Positions 51,547-60,859 are shown, numbered from the stretch's first letter. The stretch: DNA of 64,000 nucleotides from Paludibacteraceae bacterium (GCA_017556705.1 JAFYMG010000009.1:104766-168765), one strand, 5' to 3'. The notes: generated by a model from the sequence alone, not told the origin. Numbers and translations are program-made.

Positions 51547-53808
51547 TTAATGACGACGGAGACGTGCGCCATCTGCCTCTGGGTTGTGGCGCTCTGGACG
51601 TGGACCACGACGCTCAGGACGAGGACCGCGATCACCACGAGCTGGACGCTCTGGCTCTACATAACCCTCTGGTTTCTCCTTCAATGCCTTAGCACTGAGT
51701 TTGAACTTACCAGTCTTTTGGTCAACCTCCATGAGTTTGATAGTGATCTTATCACCCTCTTGGATGCCAGTCTCTTCCATAGTCTCGTAGCGTTTCCAAT
51801 CGATCTCAGAGATGTGGAGCAAGCCCTCTTTGCCAGGCATAAACTCTACGAAGCAGCCATAAGGCATGATAGACTTAACAGTCGATTCGTACACCTCGCC
51901 TACCTCTGGAATAGCCACGATAGCTTTAATCTTAGCAATAGCAGCGTCCATTGACTCTTGGTTGTTGGATGCAACCTCTACCTTGCCACCCTCTTCTACC
52001 TCGTCGATAGAAACGACAGCACCAGTCTCAGCTTGGATACCTTGGATAATCTTACCACCAGGGCCGATCACTGCGCCAATCATATCCTTAGGAATGATGA
52101 AGCTTACGATGCGTGGAGCATGAGGCTTGAGGTCTGGACGAGCCTCTGGCATAGTCTCAACAATCTTGTCAAGGATATACATACGTGCCTCGTGTGCTTG
52201 TGCGAGTGCGTTCTCAAGGATCTCGTAGCTCAAGCCGTCCACCTTGATATCCATTTGGCAAGCGGTCAAACCGTCGCGTGTACCTGTGGTCTTGAAGTCC
52301 ATATCACCGAGGTGATCCTCGTCGCCAAGGATATCGCTGAGGATAGCGTACTTAGTACCCTTGCACTCAGAGATAAGACCCATTGCGATACCAGATACTG
52401 GTTTGATAGGTACACCAGCGTCCATGAGGGCGAGAGTACCTGCGCAAACGGTAGCCATAGAAGAAGAACCGTTAGACTCGAGGATATCGCTCACTACACG
52501 GATAGTGTATGGATAATCAGCAGGAACTACAGACTTGAGCGCACGGCAAGCCAAGTTACCGTGACCAATCTCACGACGACCTACACCACGTTGTGGACGA
52601 GCCTCGCCAGTAGAGAATGGAGGGAAGTTGTAGTGGAGGAGGAACTTCTCAGAACCTTGAATAAGTGCCTCATCTATCATCTTCTCATCGCGGCTGTTAC
52701 CAAGAGTAACAGTAGAGAGTGATTGAGTCTCACCACGGGTGAAGATAGAAGAACCGTGAGGTCCTGGCAGTGGAGAAACCTCGCACCAGATAGGACGAAT
52801 ATCGGTAGTCTTACGGCCATCGAGACGCTTGCCCTCATCGAGGATAGAGCGACGCATAGCCTCTTTCTCTACATCGTGGTAATATTTGTTTACGAGTGCA
52901 TCGATGTCATCCAACTCTACGCCGAGTGCCTCAGCACGAGCAGCCATATACTCAGCTTTCTCTACTTTGAAGTCCTCGCGGATTTGGGTGAACATCTCCT
53001 CGCGGTGATGCTTGTTGGTGTCAGCAGCAGTAGCTTGTGCGTAAGCACGAGCATAGCTGAAGTCGTGAACTGCTTGCTTGAGTTCATCGTCGTTGATCTC
53101 GTGGCAGTACTCACGTTTAACAGTCTTACCAAATGCCTCCATCATCTCGATTTGAGCTTGGCATTGTGGTTTGATAGCCTCGTGAGCCACCTTGATAGCC
53201 TCGAGCATATCTGCTTCGCTCACCTCTTTCATCTCACCCTCCACCATCATGATGTTGTCAAGTGTAGCAGCTACAACGAGCTCGATGTCTGCTTTCTCAC
53301 ATTGCTCGAAGGTTGGGTTAATCACGAACTCACCATTCACGCGAGCTACGCGTACCTCTGAGATTGGGCCCTCGAATGGGATATCAGAGCAAGCAAGAGC
53401 GGCAGAAGCTGCCAAACCTGCAATAGACTCTGGCATGTCGATGCCATCAGCAGAATAGAGAGTTACGTTTACGAAAGTGTCAGCGTGATAATCGCTTGGG
53501 AAGAGAGGACGCAACGCACGGTCGATGAGACGAGCGATAAGGATCTCGTAGTCAGATGCTTTACCCTCGCGGCGAGTAAAACCGCCTGGGAAACGACCAG
53601 CTGCAGAAAATTTCTCTTTGTACTCAACGGTAAGCGGCATGAAGTCCGTACCTGGAACCGCAGTCTTTGCGGAGCAAACTGTAGCAAGAACCATGGTATT
53701 GCCGAGGGTCGCCATTACAGCGCCGTCTGCTTGCTTGGCCAGTTTGCCAGTCTCGAGCGTGATCACACGCCCATCAGGAAGAATAATCTCCTTTTTTACA
53801 ATATTCAT
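51547..53808 (-). CDS. pnp: Polyribonucleotide nucleotidyltransferase (PNPase)
   Basis: A 753-residue phosphorolytic 3'-5' exoribonuclease. It has two RNase PH domains (first about 1-230, second about 315-545; [14 protein letters not shown] and [23 protein letters not shown] near 370-410), then KH ([20 protein letters not shown]) and S1 ([20 protein letters not shown]) domains and an Arg/Pro/Gly-rich tail that may add RNA affinity. The start at 53808 fits the family N-terminus [14 protein letters not shown]. The leader is about 60 bases. Confidence 0.97.
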   Translation of the reverse strand: MNIVKKEIILPDGRVITLETGKLAKQADGAVMATLGNTMVLATVCSAKTAVPGTDFMPLTVEYKEKFSAAGRFPGGFTRREGKASDYEILIARLIDRALRPLFPSDYHADTFVNVTLYSADGIDMPESIAGLAASAALACSDIPFEGPISEVRVARVNGEFVINPTFEQCEKADIELVVAATLDNIMMVEGEMKEVSEADMLEAIKVAHEAIKPQCQAQIEMMEAFGKTVKREYCHEINDDELKQAVHDFSYARAYAQATAADTNKHHREEMFTQIREDFKVEKAEYMAARAEALGVELDDIDALVNKYYHDVEKEAMRRSILDEGKRLDGRKTTDIRPIWCEVSPLPGPHGSSIFTRGETQSLSTVTLGNSRDEKMIDEALIQGSEKFLLHYNFPPFSTGEARPQRGVGRREIGHGNLACRALKSVVPADYPYTIRVVSDILESNGSSSMATVCAGTLALMDAGVPIKPVSGIAMGLISECKGTKYAILSDILGDEDHLGDMDFKTTGTRDGLTACQMDIKVDGLSYEILENALAQAHEARMYILDKIVETMPEARPDLKPHAPRIVSFIIPKDMIGAVIGPGGKIIQGIQAETGAVVSIDEVEEGGKVEVASNNQESMDAAIAKIKAIVAIPEVGEVYESTVKSIMPYGCFVEFMPGKEGLLHISEIDWKRYETMEETGIQEGDKITIKLMEVDQKTGKFKLSAKALKEKPEGYVEPERPARGDRGPRPERRGPRPERHNPEADGARLRRH

Positions 53809-53875
53809 CTTATTAATTTTGTGTTTTACGGGTACCTTTTGCACCCAAGTTAGTTATAGACCATAAATGTCGCTG

Positions 53876-53883
53876 CAAAGGTA
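53876..53883 (-). promoter_or_regulatory. Promoter -7 element TACCTTTG for pnp with conserved TTGCGTATGTGCA spacer
   Basis: On the minus strand TTGCGTATGTGCA, a T-run and GTAGTACCTTTGCAG follow directly after a terminator hairpin (53927-53951). The whole block is nearly identical to the one before metK. Confidence 0.78.
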
Positions 53884-53926
53884 CTACAAAAAATGCACAT
53901 ACGCAAGAAAAGCGAGTGTTTTTTTC

Positions 53927-53951
53927 AAAAAAGATAGATTTTCATCTATCT
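53927..53951 (-). terminator. Terminator of the candidate RNA, fused to the pnp promoter
   Basis: Minus strand AGATAGAT-gaaa-ATCTATCT followed by TTTTT. Confidence 0.78.
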
Positions 53952-54215
53952 GTAATACAATTCTACTGCTCATCGGAAGTTTACTCACAGATGAGCAAGT
54001 GGGATCGTGTTACAAGAGGTATCAACCGATTTTTGAAAAATACGAGCGTTCTGGAGTTTGGTCTGCATTTCGCGAACGTAGCTACGAGATGAAGAAGCTC
54101 CTGAATGGAGCTTTGATAGTGAGCGCCTGACATAACTCCTATGGCAGGACTCAAGCGAACGGGAGAACAAAAAGGCTTTAATGAGGATGGTATTGTGTAG
54201 GGTAAAGCCAAGGCA
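53927..54215 (-). ncRNA. Candidate structured non-coding RNA between the GH53 gene and pnp
   Basis: The space between the galactanase gene and pnp holds no convincing ORF but has its own promoter-like element (TACCTTCG, 54222-54229, minus) just after a terminator, and ends at an intrinsic terminator. Hairpins are GGCTTTA/TAAAGCC (54174-54209), CCTGACATA/TATGGCAGG (54126-54148, one mismatch), AAGCTCC/GGAGCTT (54095-54113) and TGCTCATC/GATGAGCA (53967-53997). I do not see signatures of tmRNA, RNase P or SRP RNA; a 6S-type or novel RNA is possible. Confidence 0.45.
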
Positions 54216-54221
54216 GATGTT

Positions 54222-54229
54222 CGAAGGTA
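54222..54229 (-). promoter_or_regulatory. Promoter-like -7 element TACCTTCG for the candidate RNA
   Basis: Minus strand CTTGTGTAT, an A-run and GTTGTACCTTCG follow the terminator at 54254-54290. It differs from the consensus by one base (TTCG for TTTG). Confidence 0.5.
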
Positions 54230-54253
54230 CAACTTTTTTTTGAGATACACAAG

Positions 54254-54290
54254 AAAAAGCGTAGAAAGTTTGACTTTTCTACGCTTTTTA
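54254..54290. terminator. Bidirectional terminator after the GH53 gene
   Basis: AAAAAGCGTAGAAAG-tttga-CTTTTCTACGCTTTTT is a strong hairpin with A/T tracts. Confidence 0.83.
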
Positions 54291-54312
54291 AAACTATCAT
54301 CAGATTTATACC

Positions 54313-55605
54313 TTATTTCACCAATTGACCTTGTGCATCATAGATCTTTCCAGTTGATGATATTAGATATAGATGATTATCTTGAATTACTTTTTTTACA
54401 ATGGTTGTAGTGATTGTTGTATTTTCCACCTTACTCTCCGTATTGGTTAGAAATTCACGGAAGACATAATGCACCATACCATCGGGGCAAGTAATCGGTC
54501 TGTGTCCCGTCTTAGAGGTAGTTGGATTCCACAAACCACGATTGGTCCAATAGGAAGACACTGTTCCCTTAGGTGTAGTACTCCAATTGGTATCATCGCC
54601 ATTGCCTGCATCTTCTGGATTCCAATAACATAATCCCTCCACTTGGTCGAAATCTTTAAGGAAGCCCACGAGATCTTTCATACAATTGTATTGTCCCAAA
54701 GGCGTTGCAGGCCAGATATTTGAAGTATTGTAATTAACTCCGCTTGTAGGCCAATATTGGAAATAATATCCTGTTTCTACAATCTGAACTTTGAGTTGTG
54801 GAAAATCTCTTTTAATTCCGTCTAGTCCCGTTTTTAGGTCACTTAGAAAACCATGCCAGAAGGGATAATATGACAAACCTATCACATCAAAATCTACTCC
54901 ATTCTCCAACAATTTGCCATAATAAAATTTGTTATACTGCTGATTTGCAAGGCGATCTGTATGAATGATGATTTGAGCGGAAGGTATTACCTCACGTACG
55001 GCATCACATCCAGCCTTTAGAATCTTCAAAAATCCGTTCCAATCATCCTTATCATCATGATAGGGATGTACACGCACACCCATAAAACCATACATAATCT
55101 CGTTTCCCACTTGCACCATATCTGGTGTAGCACCATAAGCAATTAACTCTTGCAACGTGCGACGTGTGTAATCCGCAATACTATCCGCCTTCTGATCAAT
55201 TGTACATTTCTCCCAAACACGAGGTGCCTGGATCTTGCCTGCGTCCACCCAAGTATCAGAATAATGATAATCTAGCATAAAAAATGCTCCTGCATCCTTT
55301 ATACGTTTACCTAATTGCTTGACATAGTCAAGGTCCTGGCATACACTAGGATCATTGATACTATCAGGATTCACAAATAGACGCACACGGAATGTATTCC
55401 AATCACATTTATCTATAAACCAATGAATTAAATCTTCTATTGGCTGATTATTTTCGTCCAAATAAGGTGAATTATGCTTTTCATACTGAAGTAATAGTGA
55501 GATATCACCACCCACATATTTGCCATGTTGGGCATAAGCATACGTAGTCATAATCACACCTAACAAAAGTATGCAGATAGTTTTAGAAAAATCAGTTGTC
55601 ATCAT
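54313..55605 (-). CDS. GH53 endo-beta-1,4-galactanase with sorting-like C-terminus
   Basis: A 430-residue exported glycoside hydrolase of family 53, which cleaves beta-1,4-galactan side chains of pectin. The signal peptide ends near YAYAQ (26). The TIM-barrel motifs are YVGGDISLL, FRVRLFVNP and LDYHYSDTWVDAGKI. The acid/base is Glu169 (VQVGNEIMYG) and the nucleophile Glu277 (QIVETGYY). After the catalytic domain the tail KVENTTI...VIQDNHLYLISSTGKIYDAQG matches the C-terminal motif of two other secreted proteins here. It overlaps ribF by four bases. Confidence 0.93.
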   Translation of the reverse strand: MMTTDFSKTICILLLGVIMTTYAYAQHGKYVGGDISLLLQYEKHNSPYLDENNQPIEDLIHWFIDKCDWNTFRVRLFVNPDSINDPSVCQDLDYVKQLGKRIKDAGAFFMLDYHYSDTWVDAGKIQAPRVWEKCTIDQKADSIADYTRRTLQELIAYGATPDMVQVGNEIMYGFMGVRVHPYHDDKDDWNGFLKILKAGCDAVREVIPSAQIIIHTDRLANQQYNKFYYGKLLENGVDFDVIGLSYYPFWHGFLSDLKTGLDGIKRDFPQLKVQIVETGYYFQYWPTSGVNYNTSNIWPATPLGQYNCMKDLVGFLKDFDQVEGLCYWNPEDAGNGDDTNWSTTPKGTVSSYWTNRGLWNPTTSKTGHRPITCPDGMVHYVFREFLTNTESKVENTTITTTIVKKVIQDNHLYLISSTGKIYDAQGQLVK

Positions 55606-56453
55606 AATTGTTGAATATCATTTTTTATCTGCTCTTGCAAACAGGAAAGAGATGAGAATTTCTGCTCAGGACGGAGAAAACGATGAAAAGAAACAGAGAG
55701 TTGTTTATCATACAAGTCTCCTTGATAGTCAATGAGATGCGCTTCGATAGTAACATGAGAATTGCCAACAGTTGGGTTGGTGCCAATATTAACAATTGCC
55801 TTATACTCTACCCCATCCATATGCGCTTGCGCAGCATAGACCCCCTGCATAGGCAGTTGTTTAGAACCAGAGAGTTGGATATTGGCAGTTGGAAATCCAA
55901 TCTGATTGCCAATACCATTGCCATGAGTTACCACGCCAGAGAGTGTATATTCGCAGCCTAAAAGGCGGTTTGCATCGTGCACCTGTCCCGCAGCAAGAAG
56001 TTTGCGAATACGAGATGAACTAACAGGTAAACCATCCACCAAACACTCGTACGCGCGCAACACGTGTAAACCGATATTTCGCGCGATATGCTCGAATTCC
56101 GAGAAGCCCTTTAAGCCGTCTGAGCCGAAGCGATGGTCGTACCCCAAGAGGAGTATATTAACATCTTGCTGCTCGTGCAAGTAACGCATAAATTGCTCAG
56201 CAGTAAGGTGTTGCACATCTGCAAAATTGAGCATGCGAACCTCAGCATATTGCTCCAAGAGTTGTTTGCGCTCCTCAGCAGAAGTGAGGAGAAGAGGTGG
56301 TTCGCCCGTCAAGACCTGCTTGGGATGTTGCTCAAATGTGTAGATGACAGGCAAAAGATGATGCAACTTGGCATGCTCCTGAAGTTGCGCAAATAGGAAA
56401 CGGTGTCCGCGATGGACACCGTCGAAAAATCCTATAGTTGCTATCTTGGGCAT
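55602..56453 (-). CDS. ribF: Bifunctional riboflavin kinase/FAD synthetase
   Basis: A 283-residue enzyme converting riboflavin to FMN and FAD. The N-terminal adenylyltransferase domain has GFFDGVHRGHRFLF (nucleotidyltransferase HxGH), LLGYDHRFG and SSSRIRKLLAAGQV. The C-terminal kinase domain has HGNGIGNQIGFPTANI (PTAN motif) and the barrel segment AHLIDYQGDLYDKQLSVSF. Being directly coupled to a galactanase gene (ATGA overlap) is unusual for a housekeeping enzyme and may be fortuitous. Confidence 0.95.
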   Translation of the reverse strand: MPKIATIGFFDGVHRGHRFLFAQLQEHAKLHHLLPVIYTFEQHPKQVLTGEPPLLLTSAEERKQLLEQYAEVRMLNFADVQHLTAEQFMRYLHEQQDVNILLLGYDHRFGSDGLKGFSEFEHIARNIGLHVLRAYECLVDGLPVSSSRIRKLLAAGQVHDANRLLGCEYTLSGVVTHGNGIGNQIGFPTANIQLSGSKQLPMQGVYAAQAHMDGVEYKAIVNIGTNPTVGNSHVTIEAHLIDYQGDLYDKQLSVSFHRFLRPEQKFSSLSCLQEQIKNDIQQL

Positions 56454-56457
56454 GATT

Positions 56458-56505
56458 CTCGCCTTTAAACTCTAAACTGCAGCTCGCAAAGCGAGCTCCT
56501 ATAAA
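56458..56505 (-). repeat. Hairpin-linker repeat between ribF and the DUF5009 gene
   Basis: TTTAAACTCTAAACTGCA-GCTCGC-aaa-GCGAGC-TCCTATAAACTAAAG. The palindrome is the same GCTCGC/GCGAGC pair as in the arrays at 21580 and 24710. Confidence 0.7.
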
Positions 56506-57744
56506 CTAAAGTTTGATGTAAATCTTCTTACGGTAAAGAACATAGCCAATCGCCCACATCAACAGTACCAAGCTCAATGCCGATACCAATGAACCGCCCT
56601 TATCACCAAATATAGGCACTAGACATACCTTATACCAGAAGCCCATAACATTGTAAGTTACCTCATTGAAAGCAAACTTCACTTGCGCCATGGTAACGAC
56701 AAACCAAGTACTTAAGCAGAAGATAAACAATGGATTAACACCAAAGGTCTCGAAAAACTTGTACCAATTATTTGCTACAGCATGGTGCATCTTTGCACAA
56801 ATAGTAGTAGGTTTCACTTCGTTCAATTGAGGCAAACGGATATCCAAGATCCATGTCAAGATACCTAAGATACAACTTGCCAAACCGCAGGTAACCAACA
56901 CATAACTTGCTGACCACATAGACTTATTGATAGGGTATGCATAGTCAAGACAAAAGCCCAAAACCATCATGATTGCACCAGCTAAGAGTGCACGAGTCAC
57001 CTTACCCCAAAGGTCTTTTTCGGTCATAATTAATTTACCCATCCATGCACCTATCAATACGTGCGCGATACAAGGGATAGTAGAAAGCAAACCTTCTGGG
57101 TCAAATCCGATACGCTCGCCAGCAGCATTGCGCAAATGATAGATATGATTATCGCCCAAAACTTTGAGATCCACAATGGATTCCATGTTTTGCGCAGTAA
57201 GGTCAAAACTATTCGTTACACTCTGTAAGATACAGTAAATCAGCATCAAAAAGCCTGATACCCACAAGATACGTTTAGGTTTGAAGGTCAATAACAACAA
57301 ACCACCCAACAAACTCACAAGACCCAAACGAGGGAACACACCTAAATAACGGATACTTTCGATTGGATATGTCCACATTGCTGTTATAAAATCAGCACCT
57401 TTGATAAATTGGCGCAACGCCATACCATACCAGCTGAGTCCCCAACCAATCAAGACAATGAGCAGACCACGAACAATTATTTTACGTGCGGTATCCCAAT
57501 TGAAATCAAAATTTGATTTGCTATGACTGATATACATCGCCACACCCATGCAAAAAACAAAAAATGGGAACACTAGATCGGTTGGAGTGCAACCATTCCA
57601 CGCAGCATGGCGCAATGGAGCATAGATATGCGACCATGAACCAGGGTTATTAACAAGAATCATACCTGCCACGGTGATACCACGCAGGATATCCAACGAA
57701 AGAAGACGTTTCTTCTTAATTGGAGGAGTGAGAGTTTGTGTCAT
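56506..57744 (-). CDS. DUF5009/HGSNAT-like membrane acyltransferase
   Basis: A 412-residue polytopic membrane protein (about 10 helices). The N-terminus RLLSLDILRGITVAGMILVNNPG and the loop HAAWNGCTPTDLVFPFFVF (residues about 46-64) match the heparan-alpha-glucosaminide N-acetyltransferase-like family (DUF1624/DUF5009). Such proteins transfer acetyl groups from cytoplasmic acetyl-CoA to sugars across the membrane; the acceptor here is unknown. It may act on capsule or dietary glycans. It lies downstream of tsf, beyond a terminator and a TCTAGA-type micro-repeat. Confidence 0.85.
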   Translation of the reverse strand: MTQTLTPPIKKKRLLSLDILRGITVAGMILVNNPGSWSHIYAPLRHAAWNGCTPTDLVFPFFVFCMGVAMYISHSKSNFDFNWDTARKIIVRGLLIVLIGWGLSWYGMALRQFIKGADFITAMWTYPIESIRYLGVFPRLGLVSLLGGLLLLTFKPKRILWVSGFLMLIYCILQSVTNSFDLTAQNMESIVDLKVLGDNHIYHLRNAAGERIGFDPEGLLSTIPCIAHVLIGAWMGKLIMTEKDLWGKVTRALLAGAIMMVLGFCLDYAYPINKSMWSASYVLVTCGLASCILGILTWILDIRLPQLNEVKPTTICAKMHHAVANNWYKFFETFGVNPLFIFCLSTWFVVTMAQVKFAFNEVTYNVMGFWYKVCLVPIFGDKGGSLVSALSLVLLMWAIGYVLYRKKIYIKL

Positions 57745-57802
57745 ATGGATTAAAGTTAGATATTCTAGACAATCTAGAGACCCTAGACAATCTAGATAAA
57801 TG

Positions 57803-57846
57803 GATAAAACAAACAGCCCCCCGTTTGCGCGGAGGGCTGTTTTATC
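57803..57846. terminator. Terminator after tsf
   Basis: AAACAGCCCCCCG / CGGAGGGCTGTTTT forms a strong hairpin with A/T tracts at the end of the rplM-rpsI-rpsB-tsf operon. Confidence 0.85.
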
Positions 57847-57853
57847 AGTTTTA

Positions 57854-58843
57854 TTACTCTTGGTTGAGGGTTACGCGCTTGAAGTCGATTACGTTAACGT
57901 TGTTCTTCTTCAAAACGTCCTTCACGAGCTCTTTGCTCTCGCTCATGATGTATTGTTGCTCTACCAATGTGCTCTCTTTCAAGAACTTGCCAAGACGACC
58001 TTGTGCAATCATCTCCACTTTCTTCATGTTGATGTTAGCCTCAGCCTCAGCAGGAACAGTAGCGCGGATTTGGCGTGCTGTCTCAGCTTGCTCTGGGGTC
58101 AACCAACCCTTAGCAGTGTTAGACTCGATGTGATCATCGCTATCTACGTGAGCTGGGTTGATACCTGCCTTGCGAACAGCTTGCTCAACGGCTTTGTTGA
58201 TCTCGTCTTGTTTGGTTTTCTCGATAGCTACAGAAAGCTCACGATCTTTCACCTCTTGTGCTACGTGGTCAGCATCCAAAGCGATTGGAGACATAGAAGC
58301 CACTTGCATAGAGATACCGTGGAGGATCTCTGCGTTAGCATCCTCAGCGTCAGCAGCAACGAGTGCGCTGAGCTTGTTGCCAAGGTGGTTGTAAGCATCT
58401 ACCTTAGGAGCTACGAGGAAAGCGTAGTCGCTGAGTTCCATCTTCTCACCAGTAACACCAGAACGCTCAGTTACAGCGTCTTGTACGGTGAAGTCACCCA
58501 ACTTGCAAGCCTTAAGTGCCTCAAGGTCAGCTGGTTTCTCGGTCATAGCTACCTCAAGGATAGCCTTAACCATATTTACGTAATCTTCGTTCTTAGCCAC
58601 GAAGTCGGTCTCGCATTTTACGCCTACGATTGCACCAAAGCCATTCTCAGCTTTAGCCAATACGCAACCTTCAGAAGCCTCACGCTCGCTACGCTTTGCA
58701 GCGATAGCTTGACCACGCTTACGGAGCAAGTCCTTAGCTACCTCGAAGTCGCCATTAGCCTCCTCGAGAGCTTTCTTTACGTCCATCATACCTGCGCCAG
58801 TGATGTCGCGCAATTTTTTGATATCTGCTAATGTAACAGCCAT
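57854..58843 (-). CDS. tsf: Translation elongation factor Ts
   Basis: A 329-residue EF-Ts, the guanine nucleotide exchange factor for EF-Tu. It has the N-terminal UBA-like domain IKKLRDITGAGMMDVKKALEE, the core CETDFVAKNEDYV, and a C-terminal region with KFLKESTLVEQQYI. It is slightly longer than the E. coli protein because of a Bacteroidetes-type insertion in the core. It is the last gene of the ribosomal operon. Confidence 0.97.
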   Translation of the reverse strand: MAVTLADIKKLRDITGAGMMDVKKALEEANGDFEVAKDLLRKRGQAIAAKRSEREASEGCVLAKAENGFGAIVGVKCETDFVAKNEDYVNMVKAILEVAMTEKPADLEALKACKLGDFTVQDAVTERSGVTGEKMELSDYAFLVAPKVDAYNHLGNKLSALVAADAEDANAEILHGISMQVASMSPIALDADHVAQEVKDRELSVAIEKTKQDEINKAVEQAVRKAGINPAHVDSDDHIESNTAKGWLTPEQAETARQIRATVPAEAEANINMKKVEMIAQGRLGKFLKESTLVEQQYIMSESKELVKDVLKKNNVNVIDFKRVTLNQE

Positions 58844-58874
58844 TGTCTTTCTTATTTATCTGTTTTACAATAGA

Positions 58875-59711
58875 TTACTCAGCTTTAGCCTCTTCTGCTA
58901 CAACCTCAGCTACCTTCTCAGCCTCTGCCTTTGGAGCAGCTTTGCGAACGCGTTGACGACGCTCTTTTGGAGCTGGAGCCTCATTAGCAGCTTGTGCTGC
59001 AGCAGCCTCTTCGTCAGCCTTCTCTACCTTGCGCTCCTCAAGACCCTCTTGGATAGCTGCGCAAACAGCAGAAAGGATTACGTCAATAGACTTGGTAGCG
59101 TCATCGTTAGCTGGGATTACGAAGTCGATGTTGTTAGGGTTAGAGTTGGTATCAACAATACCGAATACTGGAATACCCAAACGGTTAGCCTCAGCTACTG
59201 CGATGTGCTCTTTCATTACGTCAACTACGAACACTGCGCTTGGGAGACGGGTCAAATCAGAGATTGAACCGAGGTTCTTCTCGAGTTTCTCACGTTGGCG
59301 AGTGATTTGAAGTTTCTCACGCTTAGAGATGTTGTTGAAAGTACCATCAGCCATCATTTTGTCGATAGTAGACATTTTCTTCACAGCCTTGCGGATAGTA
59401 GGGAAGTTGGTCAACATACCACCAGCCCAACGCTCGGTGATGTAAGGCATGTTGATCTCTTGTGCCTTTTGAGCTACTACCTCTTGACCTTGTTTCTTGG
59501 TAGAAACGAAGAGGATCTTACGACCAGATTTAGCGATAGCTTTCAATGCCTCAGCAGCCTCGTCGATTTTAACTGCGGTCTTGTTGAGGTCGATGATATG
59601 GATACCATTGCGCTCCATGTAGATGTAAGGAGCCATTGCTGGGTTCCATTTACGTTTGAGGTGGCCAAAGTGGCAGCCAGCCTCGAGAAGTTGATCAAAT
59701 GTTGTTCTCAT
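58875..59711 (-). CDS. rpsB: 30S ribosomal protein S2
   Basis: A 278-residue S2 with AGCHFGHLKRKWNPAMAPYIY, ERWAGGMLTNFPTIRK and IPANDDATKSIDVI. The C-terminal tail (about 230-278) is an alanine/glutamate/lysine-rich extension typical of the phylum. It lies upstream of tsf in the same transcription unit. Confidence 0.97.
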   Translation of the reverse strand: MRTTFDQLLEAGCHFGHLKRKWNPAMAPYIYMERNGIHIIDLNKTAVKIDEAAEALKAIAKSGRKILFVSTKKQGQEVVAQKAQEINMPYITERWAGGMLTNFPTIRKAVKKMSTIDKMMADGTFNNISKREKLQITRQREKLEKNLGSISDLTRLPSAVFVVDVMKEHIAVAEANRLGIPVFGIVDTNSNPNNIDFVIPANDDATKSIDVILSAVCAAIQEGLEERKVEKADEEAAAAQAANEAPAPKERRQRVRKAAPKAEAEKVAEVVAEEAKAE

Positions 59712-59759
59712 TTTGTTTGATTAATTTTGAATTATTTAATGATAACTTATCCATCTGCC

Positions 59760-59840
59760 ACGCTTACGCAGAGAAGCGCGCACGCGCGGAATAACAGAGT
59801 AATCCGTGGCGAGCAACGAGTTGCCACCACGGAGTCACTG
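59760..59840 (-). repeat. Palindromic element between rpsI and rpsB
   Basis: TCCGTGG...CCACGGA encloses an inner CAAC-gag-TTG (about 59799-59834), with nearby CGCGCACGCGCG. It may be a processing hairpin or another member of the palindrome-rich repeats; either way it is transcribed in the ribosomal operon. Confidence 0.5.
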
Positions 59841-59851
59841 CTATTTGGATA

Positions 59852-60238
59852 TTAACGTTTACTAAATTGGAAGTGCTTGCGTGCCTTTGGTTGACCTGGC
59901 TTCTTACGCTCTACCTCACGAGCATCGCGAGTCATGAAGCCTTCAGCCTTCAACGCTGGCTTGTCCTCTGGGTTGATCTTCACCAAAGCGCGAGCGATTG
60001 CAAGACGCAAAGCCTCCGCTTGACCTTTGTAGCCACCACCATCGAGGTTTACTTTGATATCATATTTCTCAGCCACTTCAAGTTTGTTAAGAGGTTGCTT
60101 AACAACGTATTGAAGAATTGGACTTGGGAAGTACACATCCAAATCACGACCGTTGATTGTGATCTTGCCGGTACCCTCTTGTACATAAACGCGAGCAACT
60201 GCTGCTTTACGACGACCTAATGCATTAATCATTTCCAT
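59852..60238 (-). CDS. rpsI: 30S ribosomal protein S9
   Basis: A 128-residue S9 with INALGRRKAAVARVYVQEG, INGRDLDVYFP and the C-terminal basic tail KKPGQPKARKHFQFSKR, whose last arginine reaches the P-site tRNA. It follows rplM by eight bases. Confidence 0.97.
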   Translation of the reverse strand: MEMINALGRRKAAVARVYVQEGTGKITINGRDLDVYFPSPILQYVVKQPLNKLEVAEKYDIKVNLDGGGYKGQAEALRLAIARALVKINPEDKPALKAEGFMTRDAREVERKKPGQPKARKHFQFSKR

Positions 60239-60246
60239 ATCTTCAA

Positions 60247-60702
60247 TTATTTAAGTGTGTTGATGTCAATTTGTTTTGGTTGTTGCGCTTGCATGTTGTG
60301 CTCTGCACCTGCAAATACGTGGAGGTTACCGATGATCTTGCGACCAAGACGATTCTTTGGAAGCATACCCTTAACCACCTTTTGGATCAAACGATCTGCG
60401 CCCTTCTCAAGCATTTGAGCAGGAGTCATCTCGCGTTGACCACCTGGGAAGCCAGTGTAGCGTACATATACGCGATCATTCCACTTGTTACCAGTCAATT
60501 GCACCTTGTCTGCATTGATGATAATCACATTGTCACCACAATCCACATTTGGAGTGAAGTTTGGTTTGTACTTGCCACGGAGGAGCTTAGCTACCTTCGA
60601 GCACATACGGCCAAGTACTTGGCCCTCAGCATCAATAACAACCCATTCCTTTTGAACGGTTGCTTTGTTGGCTGATACAGTCTTGTAACTTAATGTATCC
60701 AT
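60247..60702 (-). CDS. rplM: 50S ribosomal protein L13
   Basis: A 151-residue L13. It starts MDTLSYKTVSANKATVQKEW; the ATG at 60702 fits Bacteroidetes orthologues, and an upstream ATG at 60762 adds unrelated residues from the leader. Conserved segments are VVIDAEGQVLGRMCSKVA, YVRYTGFPGGQREMT and GMLPKNRLGRKI. It is the first gene of the operon, after a leader of about 150 bases. Confidence 0.96.
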   Translation of the reverse strand: MDTLSYKTVSANKATVQKEWVVIDAEGQVLGRMCSKVAKLLRGKYKPNFTPNVDCGDNVIIINADKVQLTGNKWNDRVYVRYTGFPGGQREMTPAQMLEKGADRLIQKVVKGMLPKNRLGRKIIGNLHVFAGAEHNMQAQQPKQIDINTLK

Positions 60703-60859
60703 TTGTTTTTTTAATGTTTTGACCATGTCGACAGACAACTTTACGTGCTCCAAGAGCCCCACTGCCCAACATGGCGAATTAATATAAATATTGTTTTAAA
60801 AGTTCTAAAAGTTTTAAGGGTTGAAAAGGTCGCAAAACCAAATCGCCCGAAAAAGCGTG

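Noticed and set aside
52723..53361. 212-codon and other long plus-strand ORFs opposite pnp
   Set aside because: They are shadows of pnp caused by its biased codons; no domain or start signal.
53831..53842. Plus-strand promoter GGTACCTTTTGCACCC near the pnp start
   Set aside because: It has one T too many for TAnnTTTG, faces no gene and lies within the pnp leader.
53867..54130. Plus-strand ORF of 87 codons between pnp and the GH53 gene, and minus-strand ORFs in the same space
   Set aside because: The ORF starts inside the pnp promoter on the opposite strand, has no promoter or conserved motif, and overlaps hairpins of a candidate RNA. The minus ORFs start upstream of the presumed transcription start or lack protein-like composition.
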